49,424 bases of DNA, from the NCBI GenBank assembly GCA_008636105.1, contig VSDH01000019.1:1-49424 (forward strand). Reading direction: 5' to 3'. A program made the position numbers and the translations under genes. How positions within the stretch are numbered: the stretch's first letter is position 1; every line of letters begins with the position of its first letter. Below are positions 1 to 9,331 of the stretch, one piece after another. This DNA is from Candidatus Scalindua sediminis (GTDB lineage: Bacteria; Planctomycetota; Brocadiia; Brocadiales; Scalinduaceae). The notes beneath the pieces were generated by a model. That model saw only the letters and a program-made list of their open reading frames with translations, was not told the origin of the DNA and searched no databases.

Positions 1-93
1 ACTCAATTAGTACAAATATAAAAAATTAACATTTTAAAATAGTAATAACTGTTAACATTTCAAAATTGTAACATCACGATTTGCTTATTTACT

Positions 94-122
94 TTGACAT
101 TATATTAATATTAACCTATAAT
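94..122 (+). promoter_or_regulatory. Consensus sigma-70 promoter of ftsH
   Basis: TTGACA at 94-99 and TATAAT at 117-122 are separated by 17 bases, matching the housekeeping consensus at all twelve positions with ideal spacing. Transcription should start near 129, about 45 bases before the ftsH start codon. This is read from sequence and the start site is not measured. Confidence 0.85.
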
Positions 123-172
123 TAATTTTTTGATATATTTTTAGGATTCTTCAATAAAATTGATAGAATGAT

Positions 173-2092
173 ATGATGAAAAGAACTAACAAGGAATCAC
201 AAGGAAAAAAGTCCAAAAATCTAAAACCCAGGAAGGCTACATTCTCTATAGGGTATCTTCTTCTTTTTCTCGTAGTTTTATATGTTATACAAATGTTTAT
301 GTCACCCAAAGGAGAGGAAATTTCCTATAGTCAATTTAAAAAATATTTAACTGAAGGAAAGATAGTTGATTGCTCAGTAGGGGAAAAAATAATCAGGGGC
401 CACTATTATAAAGAGTCGCCTTCTGAAAAGGGCAAAGCTGCCTCCTTCATGACCATTCCCATACATGATACTAAGTTAATTGATGAATTAGAAAGACAAA
501 ACATCAATTTTAAAGGGGAAATCGAAAACAACTTTCTCAAAAACATGTTAATATGGTGGCTTTTCCCATTTGCAATTATGGCAATAGTCTGGTTCTTCAT
601 TTCAAAAAAAATCGGTGGAATTGGAGCACCTTTTATGTCATTTGGAAAAGCAAAGATTAAGTTATATGCCGAAAAAGATGCGCTAAAAACTAAATTTGCC
701 GATGTTGAAGGTTGTGATGAAGCCAAGGAAGAACTAAAAGAAATAATAGAGTTTTTGAAATACCCACAGAAATTCCAAAAACTTGGTGGCAGGATCCCAA
801 AAGGTGTTTTACTTGTTGGGCCACCAGGGACTGGAAAAACACTTCTAGCAAAAGCGGTTGCGGGTGAATCAGGTGTACCTTTCTTCTCCATAAGTGGATC
901 TGATTTTGTAGAAATGTTTGTCGGTATGGGGGCAGCAAGAGTACGTGACATGTTTGAGCAGGCTAAGCAGAAAGCCCCTTGCATAATCTTTATTGACGAA
1001 CTTGATAGTGTAGGAAGACAACGAGGTGCAGGCCTGGGTGGTGGCCATGATGAACGTGAGCAAACACTTAACCAACTATTAGCTGAGATGGATGGTTTTT
1101 CTTCAAATAGCGGCGTAATTATCATCGGAGCAACAAACAGGCCAGACGTCTTAGATTATGCCTTGCTCCGTCCAGGAAGGTTTGACAGGCATATTACCGT
1201 TGACAGACCAGACTTAATCGGAAGGGAAGCTATTCTAAAAGTACATGCAAAAAATGTTAAGATAGCGCCTAATGGGAATCTTAAGACAATAGCTAAACGT
1301 ACTCCCGGCTTCTCAGGTGCTGACCTAGCTAATGTTATTAATGAAGCAGCATTGCTAGCTGCGCGACGCAGCAAGAAATTTGTTGAAATGGGAGAACTCG
1401 AGGAATCAATAGAAAGAGTTATAGCAGGCCCTGAAAGGAAAAGCAGAGTAATAAGCGATGAGGAAAAAAGAATTGTTGCATATCATGAGTCAGGCCATAC
1501 TCTGGTAGCAGCGATATTGCCTAATACTGACCCCGTACATAAAGTATCAATTATAGCCCGGGGAGCCGCAGCACTTGGTTATACACTACAGCTCCCCACC
1601 GAGGATAAATATTTAACCAAAGAATCTGAAATACTGGATACTTTGTGTGTTCTTCTTGCCGGACGTGCAGCAGAAGAAGTTGTTTTTAATGAATTATCCA
1701 CCGGAGCGCAAAATGATCTGGAAAGAATAACAAAACTCGCCCGAAATTATGTATGTAAATTTGGCATGAGTAGTGCGATCGGCCCGCAAACGTTTGGAAG
1801 ACAATCTGAACATATCTTCCTTGGGCATGATCTTGTTCAGGAAAAAGAGTACAGTGAAAAAACAGCAGTAGAAATCGACAAAGAGGTTTCCAGAGTAATT
1901 AATGAATCTTATGCCAAATCCAAATCACTAATTGAAAAAAACAGGGATAAGTTAGATATCCTTGCCAGGAAGCTTGAAGAAAAGGAAGTGCTGGAAAGCG
2001 ATCAAATACTTGAATTATTGAATCTTAAAAAAGAAAGAAAAGAGGAGGAGACTGAAGAAGAAAAGATTGCAATCGAAAACAAGACTCAATAG
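173..2092 (+). CDS. ftsH: ATP-dependent zinc metalloprotease FtsH
   Basis: Membrane-anchored AAA+ protease (639 aa) that extracts and degrades membrane and short-lived cytosolic proteins as a hexamer. Two membrane segments lie near residues 26-44 and 125-143, flanking a short periplasmic domain. The AAA module follows: Walker A GPPGTGKT at 216-223, Walker B IIFIDE at 271-276, and the second region of homology with arginine fingers around 333-339. The M41 peptidase motif HESGH is at 438-442, with the likely third zinc ligand Asp515. The C-terminus is a charged Glu/Lys-rich tail. Length is normal for the family. Two ATG codons lie in tandem at 173 and 176 and no clear Shine-Dalgarno precedes them, so the start may be either. 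It is monocistronic as far as visible; a gene remnant follows. Planctomycetes often carry several ftsH copies, so this need not be the only one. Confidence 0.97.
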   Translation: MMKRTNKESQGKKSKNLKPRKATFSIGYLLLFLVVLYVIQMFMSPKGEEISYSQFKKYLTEGKIVDCSVGEKIIRGHYYKESPSEKGKAASFMTIPIHDTKLIDELERQNINFKGEIENNFLKNMLIWWLFPFAIMAIVWFFISKKIGGIGAPFMSFGKAKIKLYAEKDALKTKFADVEGCDEAKEELKEIIEFLKYPQKFQKLGGRIPKGVLLVGPPGTGKTLLAKAVAGESGVPFFSISGSDFVEMFVGMGAARVRDMFEQAKQKAPCIIFIDELDSVGRQRGAGLGGGHDEREQTLNQLLAEMDGFSSNSGVIIIGATNRPDVLDYALLRPGRFDRHITVDRPDLIGREAILKVHAKNVKIAPNGNLKTIAKRTPGFSGADLANVINEAALLAARRSKKFVEMGELEESIERVIAGPERKSRVISDEEKRIVAYHESGHTLVAAILPNTDPVHKVSIIARGAAALGYTLQLPTEDKYLTKESEILDTLCVLLAGRAAEEVVFNELSTGAQNDLERITKLARNYVCKFGMSSAIGPQTFGRQSEHIFLGHDLVQEKEYSEKTAVEIDKEVSRVINESYAKSKSLIEKNRDKLDILARKLEEKEVLESDQILELLNLKKERKEEETEEEKIAIENKTQ

Positions 2093-2284
2093 TTCATTTC
2101 ATCCAACTACCTTATAGTTTCTGTTTTAACAACATTAGGATATATGCATTTTCCTACCAACGCGCTCAAACAGCACAGCCGGGCAAGTATATTATACCAC
2201 TCCATTATCCCAAGAGAACAGTTTAAACAATGCCATCAAAAGTTCATTAAATTCGATAAATTATTTTCCTAATTAGAATTTATT

Positions 2285-2591
2285 ATGAAACTATTACTAA
2301 TCGGACCATCCGTGTATTACGACGATGGCTCTATTTTTGAGAAACAAAGGATTTTATTCCCCGGAATGAACCTGATATATCTTGCCGGTTTAACTCCCAA
2401 AGACGTTGAGGTAGAAATTGTAGAAGAATTGGCGGAAAGATATAGATTTTGAAACAGAAGCCCTCTCTATGTATAAGAAATTATATAACTTTAAGTCTAT
2501 TGTTATTCGAAGCCTTTCTCAACCATTACGGAATACCCTTCGCACATTTTTATCCAACATAATAATGCGTAGATCTATCTATGAAGTTTAA
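2285..2591 (+). pseudogene. Remnant of a B12-binding radical SAM gene
   Basis: From an ATG at 2285 the frame reads MKLLLIGPSVYYDDGS and continues through FPGMNLIYLAGLTPKDVEVE. This is the first beta strand and following segment of a cobalamin-binding domain as found at the N-terminus of B12-dependent radical SAM proteins. The frame stops at 2452 after 55 residues. The overlapping frame from 2439 continues naturally (DIDFETEA...) to a TAA at 2589-2591, ending in a basic segment (residues like LSQPLRNTLRTFLSN) of the kind seen at the C-terminus of such proteins. A full member is several hundred residues long and the CxxxCxxC radical SAM motif is absent. I infer a frameshift plus a large internal deletion. 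Assignment of the C-terminal piece is less certain than the N-terminal one. Confidence 0.6.
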
Positions 2592-2686
2592 TAACCCACA
2601 ATTTTTTGCTTCTCATTGTCTTGACTACGCTTATAGTACATTCCAGTACTCTGTCCTAGTCCAAGACTCATTACTAAAGAAGAAAG

Positions 2687-2869
2687 ATGATAAGAATGAA
2701 TAAAAATGGTAAACCCATACTAAAATGTCGCGGTTGTATCCTGAATCTAGGTGAACGTTGTGCTGTCTACGTAGACCCACATAAAAGGTGGTATCACTCA
2801 AGGTGCCTTCATTACAATGATAAAGAATTTTACAATGAATATCTAGAAAACTTAAAAAAAGATTCTTAA
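2687..2869 (+). CDS. Small Cys-rich protein, possible zinc-binding
   Basis: A 60-residue frame starting MIRMNKNGKPILKCRGC. It has a CRGC pair at residues 14-17, a further Cys at 25, and the segment WYHSRC at 35-40, so four Cys and several His could bind one metal ion. The second half is acidic and aromatic (YNDKEFYNEYLENL). A purine-rich stretch (aagaagaaag) precedes the ATG at 2687; a second in-frame ATG lies at 2696. It stands alone between a pseudogene and the convergent yebC gene. I do not recognise a named family. The spacing of Cys and His and the lack of low-complexity sequence make it look like a real protein rather than chance. Confidence 0.55.
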   Translation: MIRMNKNGKPILKCRGCILNLGERCAVYVDPHKRWYHSRCLHYNDKEFYNEYLENLKKDS

Positions 2870-2984
2870 GAGTCACCGAGGGGACGCCAAATTCGTGTGA
2901 AAGCTCCTAGCTATCAAGAGGCTGTAACATTTCGTACTTTAAAGTAAATCTGATATGAAGTTAAATATCTTGAATTACAGACGT

Positions 2985-3746
2985 TCAACTTTTGGAGACT
3001 TGCAGTTGTTCTAATAAATCTTTTGGAAGTTCAAAATTAGCATATACATTCTGAACATCATCATGATTCTCCAACGCTTCCGCTAAAGAAATAACTTTTC
3101 TACCGGTTGTTTCATTAAGCTCGATGAAACTATTTGGAATCATACTGATTTCTGCTGAGACCAGATTAATTCCCTCCCTTTGTAACGTATTTTTGATATT
3201 GTTTAAATCCTTCGTATCACAAGTAATCTGATATTCATCACCTACAACTTGTAGGTCTTCACCTCCTGCATCCAGAACAAACGTCATCAGTCTATCCTCT
3301 TCTATACCATCAACATTAACAGTTATCATTCCCTTTTTTTGAAACATCCATGAAACACAACCCGGTTCACCTAGATTTCCTCCAAACCTTTCGAATATCT
3401 TCCTGATCTCTGATGCTGTCCTATTCTTATTGTCAGTTAATATCTCTATCATTATTGCGACACCATTGGATCCATAACCTTCGTAAATACATTCAAAAAG
3501 TTCAGAATCACCGCCTAATTCTCCTGTACCTTTAAGTATCGCACGTTCGATATTATCCTTGGGCACATTTTCTGCTTTAGCTTTATCTATTGCATATTGT
3601 AACTTTATATTCATTTCTGGATTACCACCACCCTGCCTGGCTGCAGAAGTAATAGCCTTCGCAAGTTTGGAGAATATCTTCCCCCTCTTTGCATCCGCAG
3701 CACCTTTTTTATGTTTTATGCTTGACCAATGTGAATGTCCTGACAT
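2985..3746 (-). CDS. yebC: YebC/PmpR family regulator or translation factor
   Basis: Full-length (253 aa) member of the YebC/PmpR family (also called TACO1). It opens with the signature MSGHSHWSSIKHKKGAADAK and carries GYGSNGVAIMIEILTDNKNR near residue 90-110, followed by the GNLGEPGCVSWMF segment. Members are described as DNA-binding regulators or, more recently, as factors that help ribosomes through difficult sequences such as proline runs. It is the last gene of the minus-strand run that begins with nusA, 42 bases after the TPR gene. That position beside translation factors fits the translational role better, which is inference. A GAGAG stretch precedes the start codon. Confidence 0.93.
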   Translation of the reverse strand: MSGHSHWSSIKHKKGAADAKRGKIFSKLAKAITSAARQGGGNPEMNIKLQYAIDKAKAENVPKDNIERAILKGTGELGGDSELFECIYEGYGSNGVAIMIEILTDNKNRTASEIRKIFERFGGNLGEPGCVSWMFQKKGMITVNVDGIEEDRLMTFVLDAGGEDLQVVGDEYQITCDTKDLNNIKNTLQREGINLVSAEISMIPNSFIELNETTGRKVISLAEALENHDDVQNVYANFELPKDLLEQLQVSKS

Positions 3747-3788
3747 CTCTCTTTTATCCCCACTATCAATGTAAAAACACTGCCATTA

Positions 3789-5384
3789 TCATTGAACTTG
3801 TTTACTAACAAGTCTTTCTCCTGATTTTAGCCTCTCCACCGAATATTCCATCACTTCCAGATCCTGCAATTTTTCAAGTTTCTTTTGGATTATTCTTACA
3901 GCCTTAAGCTCACGAGCGGTTTCATGTATTAAATGTGATGGGAGTCCTTTTGTTACCTTTTCCCATTGTTTTAATGCAGTTTCCCATCGCTTCTGCGCCT
4001 CCTCCCAGAAACCAAGAGAATAATACACATCTCCTATATGCTCTACAATCTCTGGATCTTCAGCATATTCTGACGCCTCAACGAGTTTTTGCAAAGCTAT
4101 CATAATTTTTTTGCTATCACGTTCAGTTGCAAGTTTATAATACGCCCAACCTAAACTATCAAGATACGCCCCATTATTAGGTTCAAAACTTAAAGCGTTT
4201 TCTATCAAACTTAATGCTTCGTCTAATTTTTCTCCCCTTTCAACAAAAAAATACCCCAGAAAATTACTTGCCTGATGACAATCAGGGTTCGTCTGCAAAA
4301 CTTTCCTTAATACTTTTACAACATTTTTATGTTCATTCATCTCGTAATACACGTTTGCCATCAAAAGGTGTATTTCTTTCAACGCCTCATTATCTTCATT
4401 TGTTATATTAGAAATTGCAGTTTGCAATGTCTCAATCGCTTGTCTATTTTCACCTTTCTTTTGAAACAATTGACTCAATACAATATATTCCCTCAAATTT
4501 GTGCTCCCATCACCTACATTCTCTTTCAATATTTCAAAAGCCTTTTCTCTTTCAAATTCCGCCATTTCAAAATGTCGTACTTTTTCACATATGTTAGACA
4601 AACTAATTCGCATAAACCAGGCCTCAGGATGCCTCTCGATAAAAGTTTTTAATTCAGCAATTGCATTATCATAATCCTTTAGCTCTTCATAACATACTGC
4701 AAGATAAAAGCTTATAGATTCAAGATCTGAATCACTCTCTTTGACTTTAACAAATTCTTTTAATGCTTCTTCAACTCTTTTCCTCTCTAAATAAATTTGA
4801 CCAAGTTTAAGATGAATCCCAGCGGGTTCATTCGTCAATTTGGCATCAAGTATTTTTTTATATGTACTTGTTGCCTTTTCTAAATCACCGTTTTTTAAAT
4901 AAAGATTTGCCAAACGGTGTAACATGTCAGCTACAAAAACTTTGTCAATATCTTCCAATGCACAACCACCAGCACGTTCATATTCATAAACAGCTTTTTC
5001 CCCTTCACCTTCGCTCGCATATATACTACCAAGTGTATAGTGAATACCAAAATCATCAGGCTTAAGTTGTGCAACCTCCTCAATGTGGAATAAAGCCTCG
5101 TCTTTTTTATCCAATTGAAAGTAACATGTCGCTAACAAATTGTGTATTTTTTCAGCATGTTGATTTGACTCTAAAGCTTTCTTAAAAGACTCTATTGCCT
5201 CTTCCCAGCGGTGTTCTAGCATCAGATAATATCCCGTGCAGAAATTCGCATAAACCTTAGTCTCATTACGTGACAAAAAATCAATTTTACTGCGTTTTCT
5301 GAACTCCGCCAATACCTTTTCACTTCCGAGTGTAAAAATACACACAAAAGATAACAATAAAACTATATACTTTGTTTTCAACAT
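3789..5384 (-). CDS. Exported tetratricopeptide-repeat protein
   Basis: The frame opens further upstream (5447), but I place the start at 5384. There MLKTKYIVLLLSFVCIFTLG gives a clean signal peptide with a probable cleavage after KVLAE; the 21 residues before it look like untranslated sequence. The mature part (about 500 aa) is almost entirely TPR repeats of about 34 residues, for example AIESFKKALESNQHAEKIHN, KDEALFHIEEVAQLKPDDFG and LDEALSLIENALSFEPNNGA. The C-terminal 50 residues are a charged helix. TPR proteins are binding scaffolds; the export signal places it in the periplasm or on the outer membrane side, perhaps in envelope assembly or protein sorting. It lies between hisG and yebC in the same direction, so it is probably co-transcribed with them. 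The partner is unknown. Confidence 0.85.
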   Translation of the reverse strand: MLKTKYIVLLLSFVCIFTLGSEKVLAEFRKRSKIDFLSRNETKVYANFCTGYYLMLEHRWEEAIESFKKALESNQHAEKIHNLLATCYFQLDKKDEALFHIEEVAQLKPDDFGIHYTLGSIYASEGEGEKAVYEYERAGGCALEDIDKVFVADMLHRLANLYLKNGDLEKATSTYKKILDAKLTNEPAGIHLKLGQIYLERKRVEEALKEFVKVKESDSDLESISFYLAVCYEELKDYDNAIAELKTFIERHPEAWFMRISLSNICEKVRHFEMAEFEREKAFEILKENVGDGSTNLREYIVLSQLFQKKGENRQAIETLQTAISNITNEDNEALKEIHLLMANVYYEMNEHKNVVKVLRKVLQTNPDCHQASNFLGYFFVERGEKLDEALSLIENALSFEPNNGAYLDSLGWAYYKLATERDSKKIMIALQKLVEASEYAEDPEIVEHIGDVYYSLGFWEEAQKRWETALKQWEKVTKGLPSHLIHETARELKAVRIIQKKLEKLQDLEVMEYSVERLKSGERLVSKQVQ

Positions 5385-5489
5385 ACTATACCTCAATATT
5401 TTTACACCATCAGGAAAGATCGGCATGGGATATTTTTTTCGCAACACTTATAAGAGTGATTATGGATTCATCAAAAGATTTGATCTTGG

Positions 5490-6362
5490 CTAAAGCACAA
5501 CCTTATTGAGTGGATATTCAATTATTCCTTCTGCGCCAACTCGTTTCAGTTCAGGAATAATGTTTCTAACCACCGATTCATCCAAGATTGTCTCTATAGC
5601 ATAGCCTGCATTTTCTGCAAGAGGGGAAATTGTAGGTTCTCGTAAAGCAGGTAACTTCTCTAATAAGACACTTAAACCTTCATTTGATATATTCATTTTT
5701 AACCCCACCTTATCGCGCGCAATTATGGCTCCTTGAAATAATATTGCCAGATTTTCTATCTTTTGCCTTTTCCACGGGTCTTCCCATGATTTGTGATTAG
5801 CAATGAAAACGGTAGTGGATTCTATCACAGTATCAACGATGCGAAGATTATTCGCTCTCAAGCTACTACCGGTCTCTGTTAATTCTACAATTGCATCAAC
5901 AAGGTCTGGCGTCTTTGCTTCTGTAGCACCATGGGAAAATTCAACTTCAGATTCAATACCCCTCTCTTTAAGATACTTTTTAGTAACATTTACTAATTCT
6001 GTTGCTATTCTTTTACCCTGAAGATCCTCCACTGATTTAATTGGGGAGTCTTCTGGAACTGCAAAAACCCAGCGAACCTTTGTTAATTTTTGTTTTGCAT
6101 ATATCAATTTTTCAACACATTTTACATCAGAACTCGCTTCTTCCACCCAGTCTTGACCTGTTAGGCCAGCATCTACAATCTCCTTTTCAACGTAACGTGA
6201 CATATCTTGTGGACGAATTAACCTCACTGACAATTCGTCATCATCGACTGTGGGATAGTATGATCTACTACTAACATAAACCCCATAACCAGCCTTTTTC
6301 ATCATATCAACTGTAGCTTCCTGTAAACTTCCTTTTGGTATACCTAGACTTAGTTTTGCCAT
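5490..6362 (-). CDS. hisG: ATP phosphoribosyltransferase (long form)
   Basis: Catalyses the first step of histidine synthesis, joining ATP and PRPP to give phosphoribosyl-ATP. The protein has 290 residues. It opens with LGIPKGSLQEATVDMMKKAG, contains DAGLTGQDW near residue 64-72, and has the PRPP-binding loop ELTETGSSLRANNL near 160-173. The roughly 80 residues after the catalytic part (from about 210) match the extra regulatory domain of the long, histidine-inhibited HisG, so no separate HisZ subunit should be needed. No other his gene is nearby. It sits 28 bases after rbfA in the nusA-infB operon, an unusual home for it, so expression may follow translation-factor demand instead of histidine supply. 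Confidence 0.95.
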   Translation of the reverse strand: MAKLSLGIPKGSLQEATVDMMKKAGYGVYVSSRSYYPTVDDDELSVRLIRPQDMSRYVEKEIVDAGLTGQDWVEEASSDVKCVEKLIYAKQKLTKVRWVFAVPEDSPIKSVEDLQGKRIATELVNVTKKYLKERGIESEVEFSHGATEAKTPDLVDAIVELTETGSSLRANNLRIVDTVIESTTVFIANHKSWEDPWKRQKIENLAILFQGAIIARDKVGLKMNISNEGLSVLLEKLPALREPTISPLAENAGYAIETILDESVVRNIIPELKRVGAEGIIEYPLNKVVL

Positions 6363-6390
6363 AATTTGTGGATGTTAGCATTTTATAATG

Positions 6391-6738
6391 CTACTTATCT
6401 TCTTTTACCGCTTTTTCTATTAATTGTAAAATACGATTGCTTTTTTTCTCTGTATCATCCAAATAAAAAGATAATGATGGTGTATTGCGCATCTTTAAGC
6501 ATAATGCCATTTCTGATTGAATGTACCCCTTTGCATGTTTGAGAACATTTAGAGTTTTCTTTTGCGTTGATTCATCACCATGGATTGCTACATATATCTT
6601 GGCCATCTTAAGGTCAGGAGAAGGGCTTACTTTAGTCACTGTTACCAAACTTATTCTGGGATCATGTACCTTATGTAAAATAATCTTGCTGACTTCTTGT
6701 TTAATAACCTCTCCTACCCTTTCCATTCTTCTTGTCAT
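6391..6738 (-). CDS. rbfA: 30S ribosome-binding factor RbfA
   Basis: Cold-shock-associated factor that binds the immature small subunit and helps 16S rRNA 5'-end maturation. The 115-residue protein starts MTRRMERVGEVIKQEVSKII and has the family's KVHDPRISLVTVTKVSPSPDLKMAKIYV core, which forms the KH-like fold. The end is basic (KKSNRILQLIEKAVKEDK). Length is normal. It lies 22 bases after ylxP and 28 bases before hisG, in the standard infB-ylxP-rbfA order. Confidence 0.95.
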   Translation of the reverse strand: MTRRMERVGEVIKQEVSKIILHKVHDPRISLVTVTKVSPSPDLKMAKIYVAIHGDESTQKKTLNVLKHAKGYIQSEMALCLKMRNTPSLSFYLDDTEKKSNRILQLIEKAVKEDK

Positions 6739-6760
6739 AACTTTGCATATATCGCATATA

Positions 6761-7051
6761 TCAAATCAGCTCCAGTTCATAATCAACTAGTTCGATTTGT
6801 GGGAAAAACCGAAAAAAATTCATAAGTGATGATAACGTACTATTAACATATTGCCTATCTGTTCCAACCATTGCCACACTAATTATTGAGTATTTATGGT
6901 TATCTTGTGCATTGGTTTCAGAAATTGAAACATTGAACTTATTTCTAATTCTATCCTTTAAGCTCTTAATTATACGGCGTTTGTCTTTTAAAGAACGAGA
7001 GCTTCTAATCACTATCCTAATACTTAAAGTCCCTACAACCATGATGAGCAT
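6761..7051 (-). CDS. ylxP: DUF503 family protein (YlxP-like)
   Basis: A 96-residue protein of the DUF503/YlxP family, seen from the opening MVVGTLSIRIVIRSSRSLKDKRRIIKS pattern and from SETNAQDNHKYSIISVAMVG in the middle. Members are small alpha/beta proteins nearly always encoded between infB and rbfA, as here (39 bases after infB, 22 before rbfA). A role as a ribosome-associated or assembly factor is likely from context but the biochemical function is not well defined. The start could be at 7051 or at the methionine three codons later. Confidence 0.88.
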   Translation of the reverse strand: MLIMVVGTLSIRIVIRSSRSLKDKRRIIKSLKDRIRNKFNVSISETNAQDNHKYSIISVAMVGTDRQYVNSTLSSLMNFFRFFPQIELVDYELELI

Positions 7052-7090
7052 TTCTCAGTCTTTTACTTATTATTCCGTATATATCGTTCA

Positions 7091-9292
7091 TTAACTTAAA
7101 GTGCGTGCAATTTCTTGAACTTCATAGGCCTCTATTATATCACCGACTTTAATGTCATCAAATTTCGCAATCTTAATGCCACACTCATATCCTGCATTAA
7201 CCTCTTTTACATCCTCTTTAAGAACTCTTAATGTTGCGAGTCTACCATCGTATAAGATTACGCTATCTCGTATCACCTTTACCAAGGAATTCCGCATTAT
7301 CTTACCACTTTTCACATAGCAGCCCGCAATATTTCCAACTTTAGACACCTTAAATATCCGCCTTATCTCAACTTTTCCAATCGTTTGCTCAACCCTCTCA
7401 GGCTCTAACATACCCTCCATAGCATCCCTTATGTCGTTTGTGGCATCGTATATAACCTTATACAACCTTATATCTACCCCGCTCTCCTCTGCAAGTATGC
7501 TTGCTTTGTCCTCAGGGACTATATGGAAACCAATTACTATTGCATCGGAAGCATCCGCAAGCAGTACATCAGTCTCTGTAATTCCGCCAACAGCACTATG
7601 TAAAATTCTAACCCTAACCTCTTTAGTTGAAAGTTTCTCCAGCGATTTTTTAAGCACCTCTACTGAACCTTTAAAATCTGCTTTTAAGATTATCTTAATT
7701 TCCTTAACATATCCTTCTTCAATCCTTTTATACAAATTGTCCAGCGTAACATGTTGACGCCCAGATAGAGATATTTCCCGAATTTTCTTTTGTCGTTCCA
7801 ACGCAATTTCTCTAGCTTTTTGAATATCTTTGACAACATAAAATTTGTCACCTGCCTCCGGACAAGCAGATAACCCAGATATTGCAACAGGTGATGATGG
7901 TCCAGCTTCCCTTATATCTTTCCCACAATCATTATATATAGCTCTTACTCTTCCGTATGCCTGACCACAAAAAACAATATCACCCCGATGCAGCTCACCA
8001 TCCCGTACCATTAGGTTTGCAATAACACCTCTGCCCTCATGGATTTGTGCTTCTAAGACAACGCCCCGGGCTGATTTTTTTGGATTAGCTTTTAACTCCA
8101 ATATCTCTGCTTCTAATAATAATCCATCTAAGAGAGCATCAAGCCCTATCTTGGTAACAACAGATGTCTCAATCATCTGAACTTTTCCACCCCAATCTTC
8201 AGGATTCAAATCTAATGCTGCTAGCTGTTGTTTCACTTTTAACACATTCGCCTCTGGCTTATCTACCTTGTTTATGGCCACCAGAATGGGTACTTTAGCT
8301 GCACGTGCGTGATTAATAGCTTCTTCTGTTTGTGGCATTACTCCGTCATCTGCTGCAACTACTAATACAACCAAATCTGTAACATTTGCCCCCCTTGCTC
8401 TCATAGCAGTAAAAGCTTCATGTCCCGGTGTATCTAAAAAAACAACGTGTTTCCCATTAGTTTCTACGCGGCAAGCTCCAATATGTTGAGTAATTCCTCC
8501 AGCTTCTCTAGATGCAACATTGGTCTTTCTGATACTATCAAGTAAGGATGTCTTCCCATGGTCTACATGACCAAGAAAAGTCACTATTGGGGCTCGTGGT
8601 TTCAAATCATCTGCACTTTCAGCTTCCTCATCGAGCACAAATTCTTCTTCAATGTCTTTTGCCTGTTTCAGCTCAACCTCAACACCGTACTCTAACCCTA
8701 CCATCTCTATAACATCACTATCCAGAGTCTGATTTATAGTAACGCAGACATTATGTTCCATTAGCAATTTTGATATTATATCGCTAGCTCTTACGCCTAA
8801 AATCTTAGATACATCTTTAACTGAAGCTGGCAATTCTATCGTAACTTTGCCCTCTTTTTCTTTGAGAGGAATATGTTTTTTAACCTTAGGAATTTCTCTC
8901 GCACGCCTCTCAAATCTTTTTGCCCTTCTAGGTAACGAGATCCTTGTTACCTCTTTCCATCTTCCTTTGATTAAGTCTTCTCTTGCCCTTTGTTTCCAAA
9001 GGGGGATACGTCTGCGTTCTTTTAAAGCTGTTTCGCTCAGCACGGTCTTAGCAGTTCCTTCATCCTTCCCTTTTTTGTCATTTTTATCTATCTTTGAAAC
9101 ATGCTGTTTTTTCTTAGTAGAAGTACCTTTTACAACTCCTTTCACCAACTTACTTCGTAGTAGGTCCACCTGTTCCTCTGTCAAAGAGTTTGCATGGTGT
9201 TTTATATGTTCAAACCCATATTCTTGACATTTTTCTATCAAAAAACTACTTTTTAAATTCAGCTCTTTAGCCAGTTTACTAACTCTTGTCAT
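7091..9292 (-). CDS. infB: Translation initiation factor IF-2
   Basis: GTPase that places fMet-tRNA on the 30S subunit and drives subunit joining. At 733 residues it is a short form compared with the ~890 of E. coli, owing to a reduced linker. Residues 1-50 form the small N-terminal IF2 module; 55-150 are a Lys/Arg-rich linker; 150-205 are the second IF2_N domain. The G domain follows with G1 GHVDHGKT at 241-248, G3 DTPGH at 287-291 and G4 NKVD at 341-344, then the EF-Tu-like, IF-2-specific and fMet-tRNA-binding domains to the C-terminus. It follows nusA by 39 bases and precedes ylxP by 39 bases, the common bacterial arrangement, though rimP and ylxR are missing. Confidence 0.97.
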   Translation of the reverse strand: MTRVSKLAKELNLKSSFLIEKCQEYGFEHIKHHANSLTEEQVDLLRSKLVKGVVKGTSTKKKQHVSKIDKNDKKGKDEGTAKTVLSETALKERRRIPLWKQRAREDLIKGRWKEVTRISLPRRAKRFERRAREIPKVKKHIPLKEKEGKVTIELPASVKDVSKILGVRASDIISKLLMEHNVCVTINQTLDSDVIEMVGLEYGVEVELKQAKDIEEEFVLDEEAESADDLKPRAPIVTFLGHVDHGKTSLLDSIRKTNVASREAGGITQHIGACRVETNGKHVVFLDTPGHEAFTAMRARGANVTDLVVLVVAADDGVMPQTEEAINHARAAKVPILVAINKVDKPEANVLKVKQQLAALDLNPEDWGGKVQMIETSVVTKIGLDALLDGLLLEAEILELKANPKKSARGVVLEAQIHEGRGVIANLMVRDGELHRGDIVFCGQAYGRVRAIYNDCGKDIREAGPSSPVAISGLSACPEAGDKFYVVKDIQKAREIALERQKKIREISLSGRQHVTLDNLYKRIEEGYVKEIKIILKADFKGSVEVLKKSLEKLSTKEVRVRILHSAVGGITETDVLLADASDAIVIGFHIVPEDKASILAEESGVDIRLYKVIYDATNDIRDAMEGMLEPERVEQTIGKVEIRRIFKVSKVGNIAGCYVKSGKIMRNSLVKVIRDSVILYDGRLATLRVLKEDVKEVNAGYECGIKIAKFDDIKVGDIIEAYEVQEIARTLS

Positions 9293-9331
9293 AATTATTA
9301 AAAGACTCCTTTAGCGGTAACTTTTGTATGC

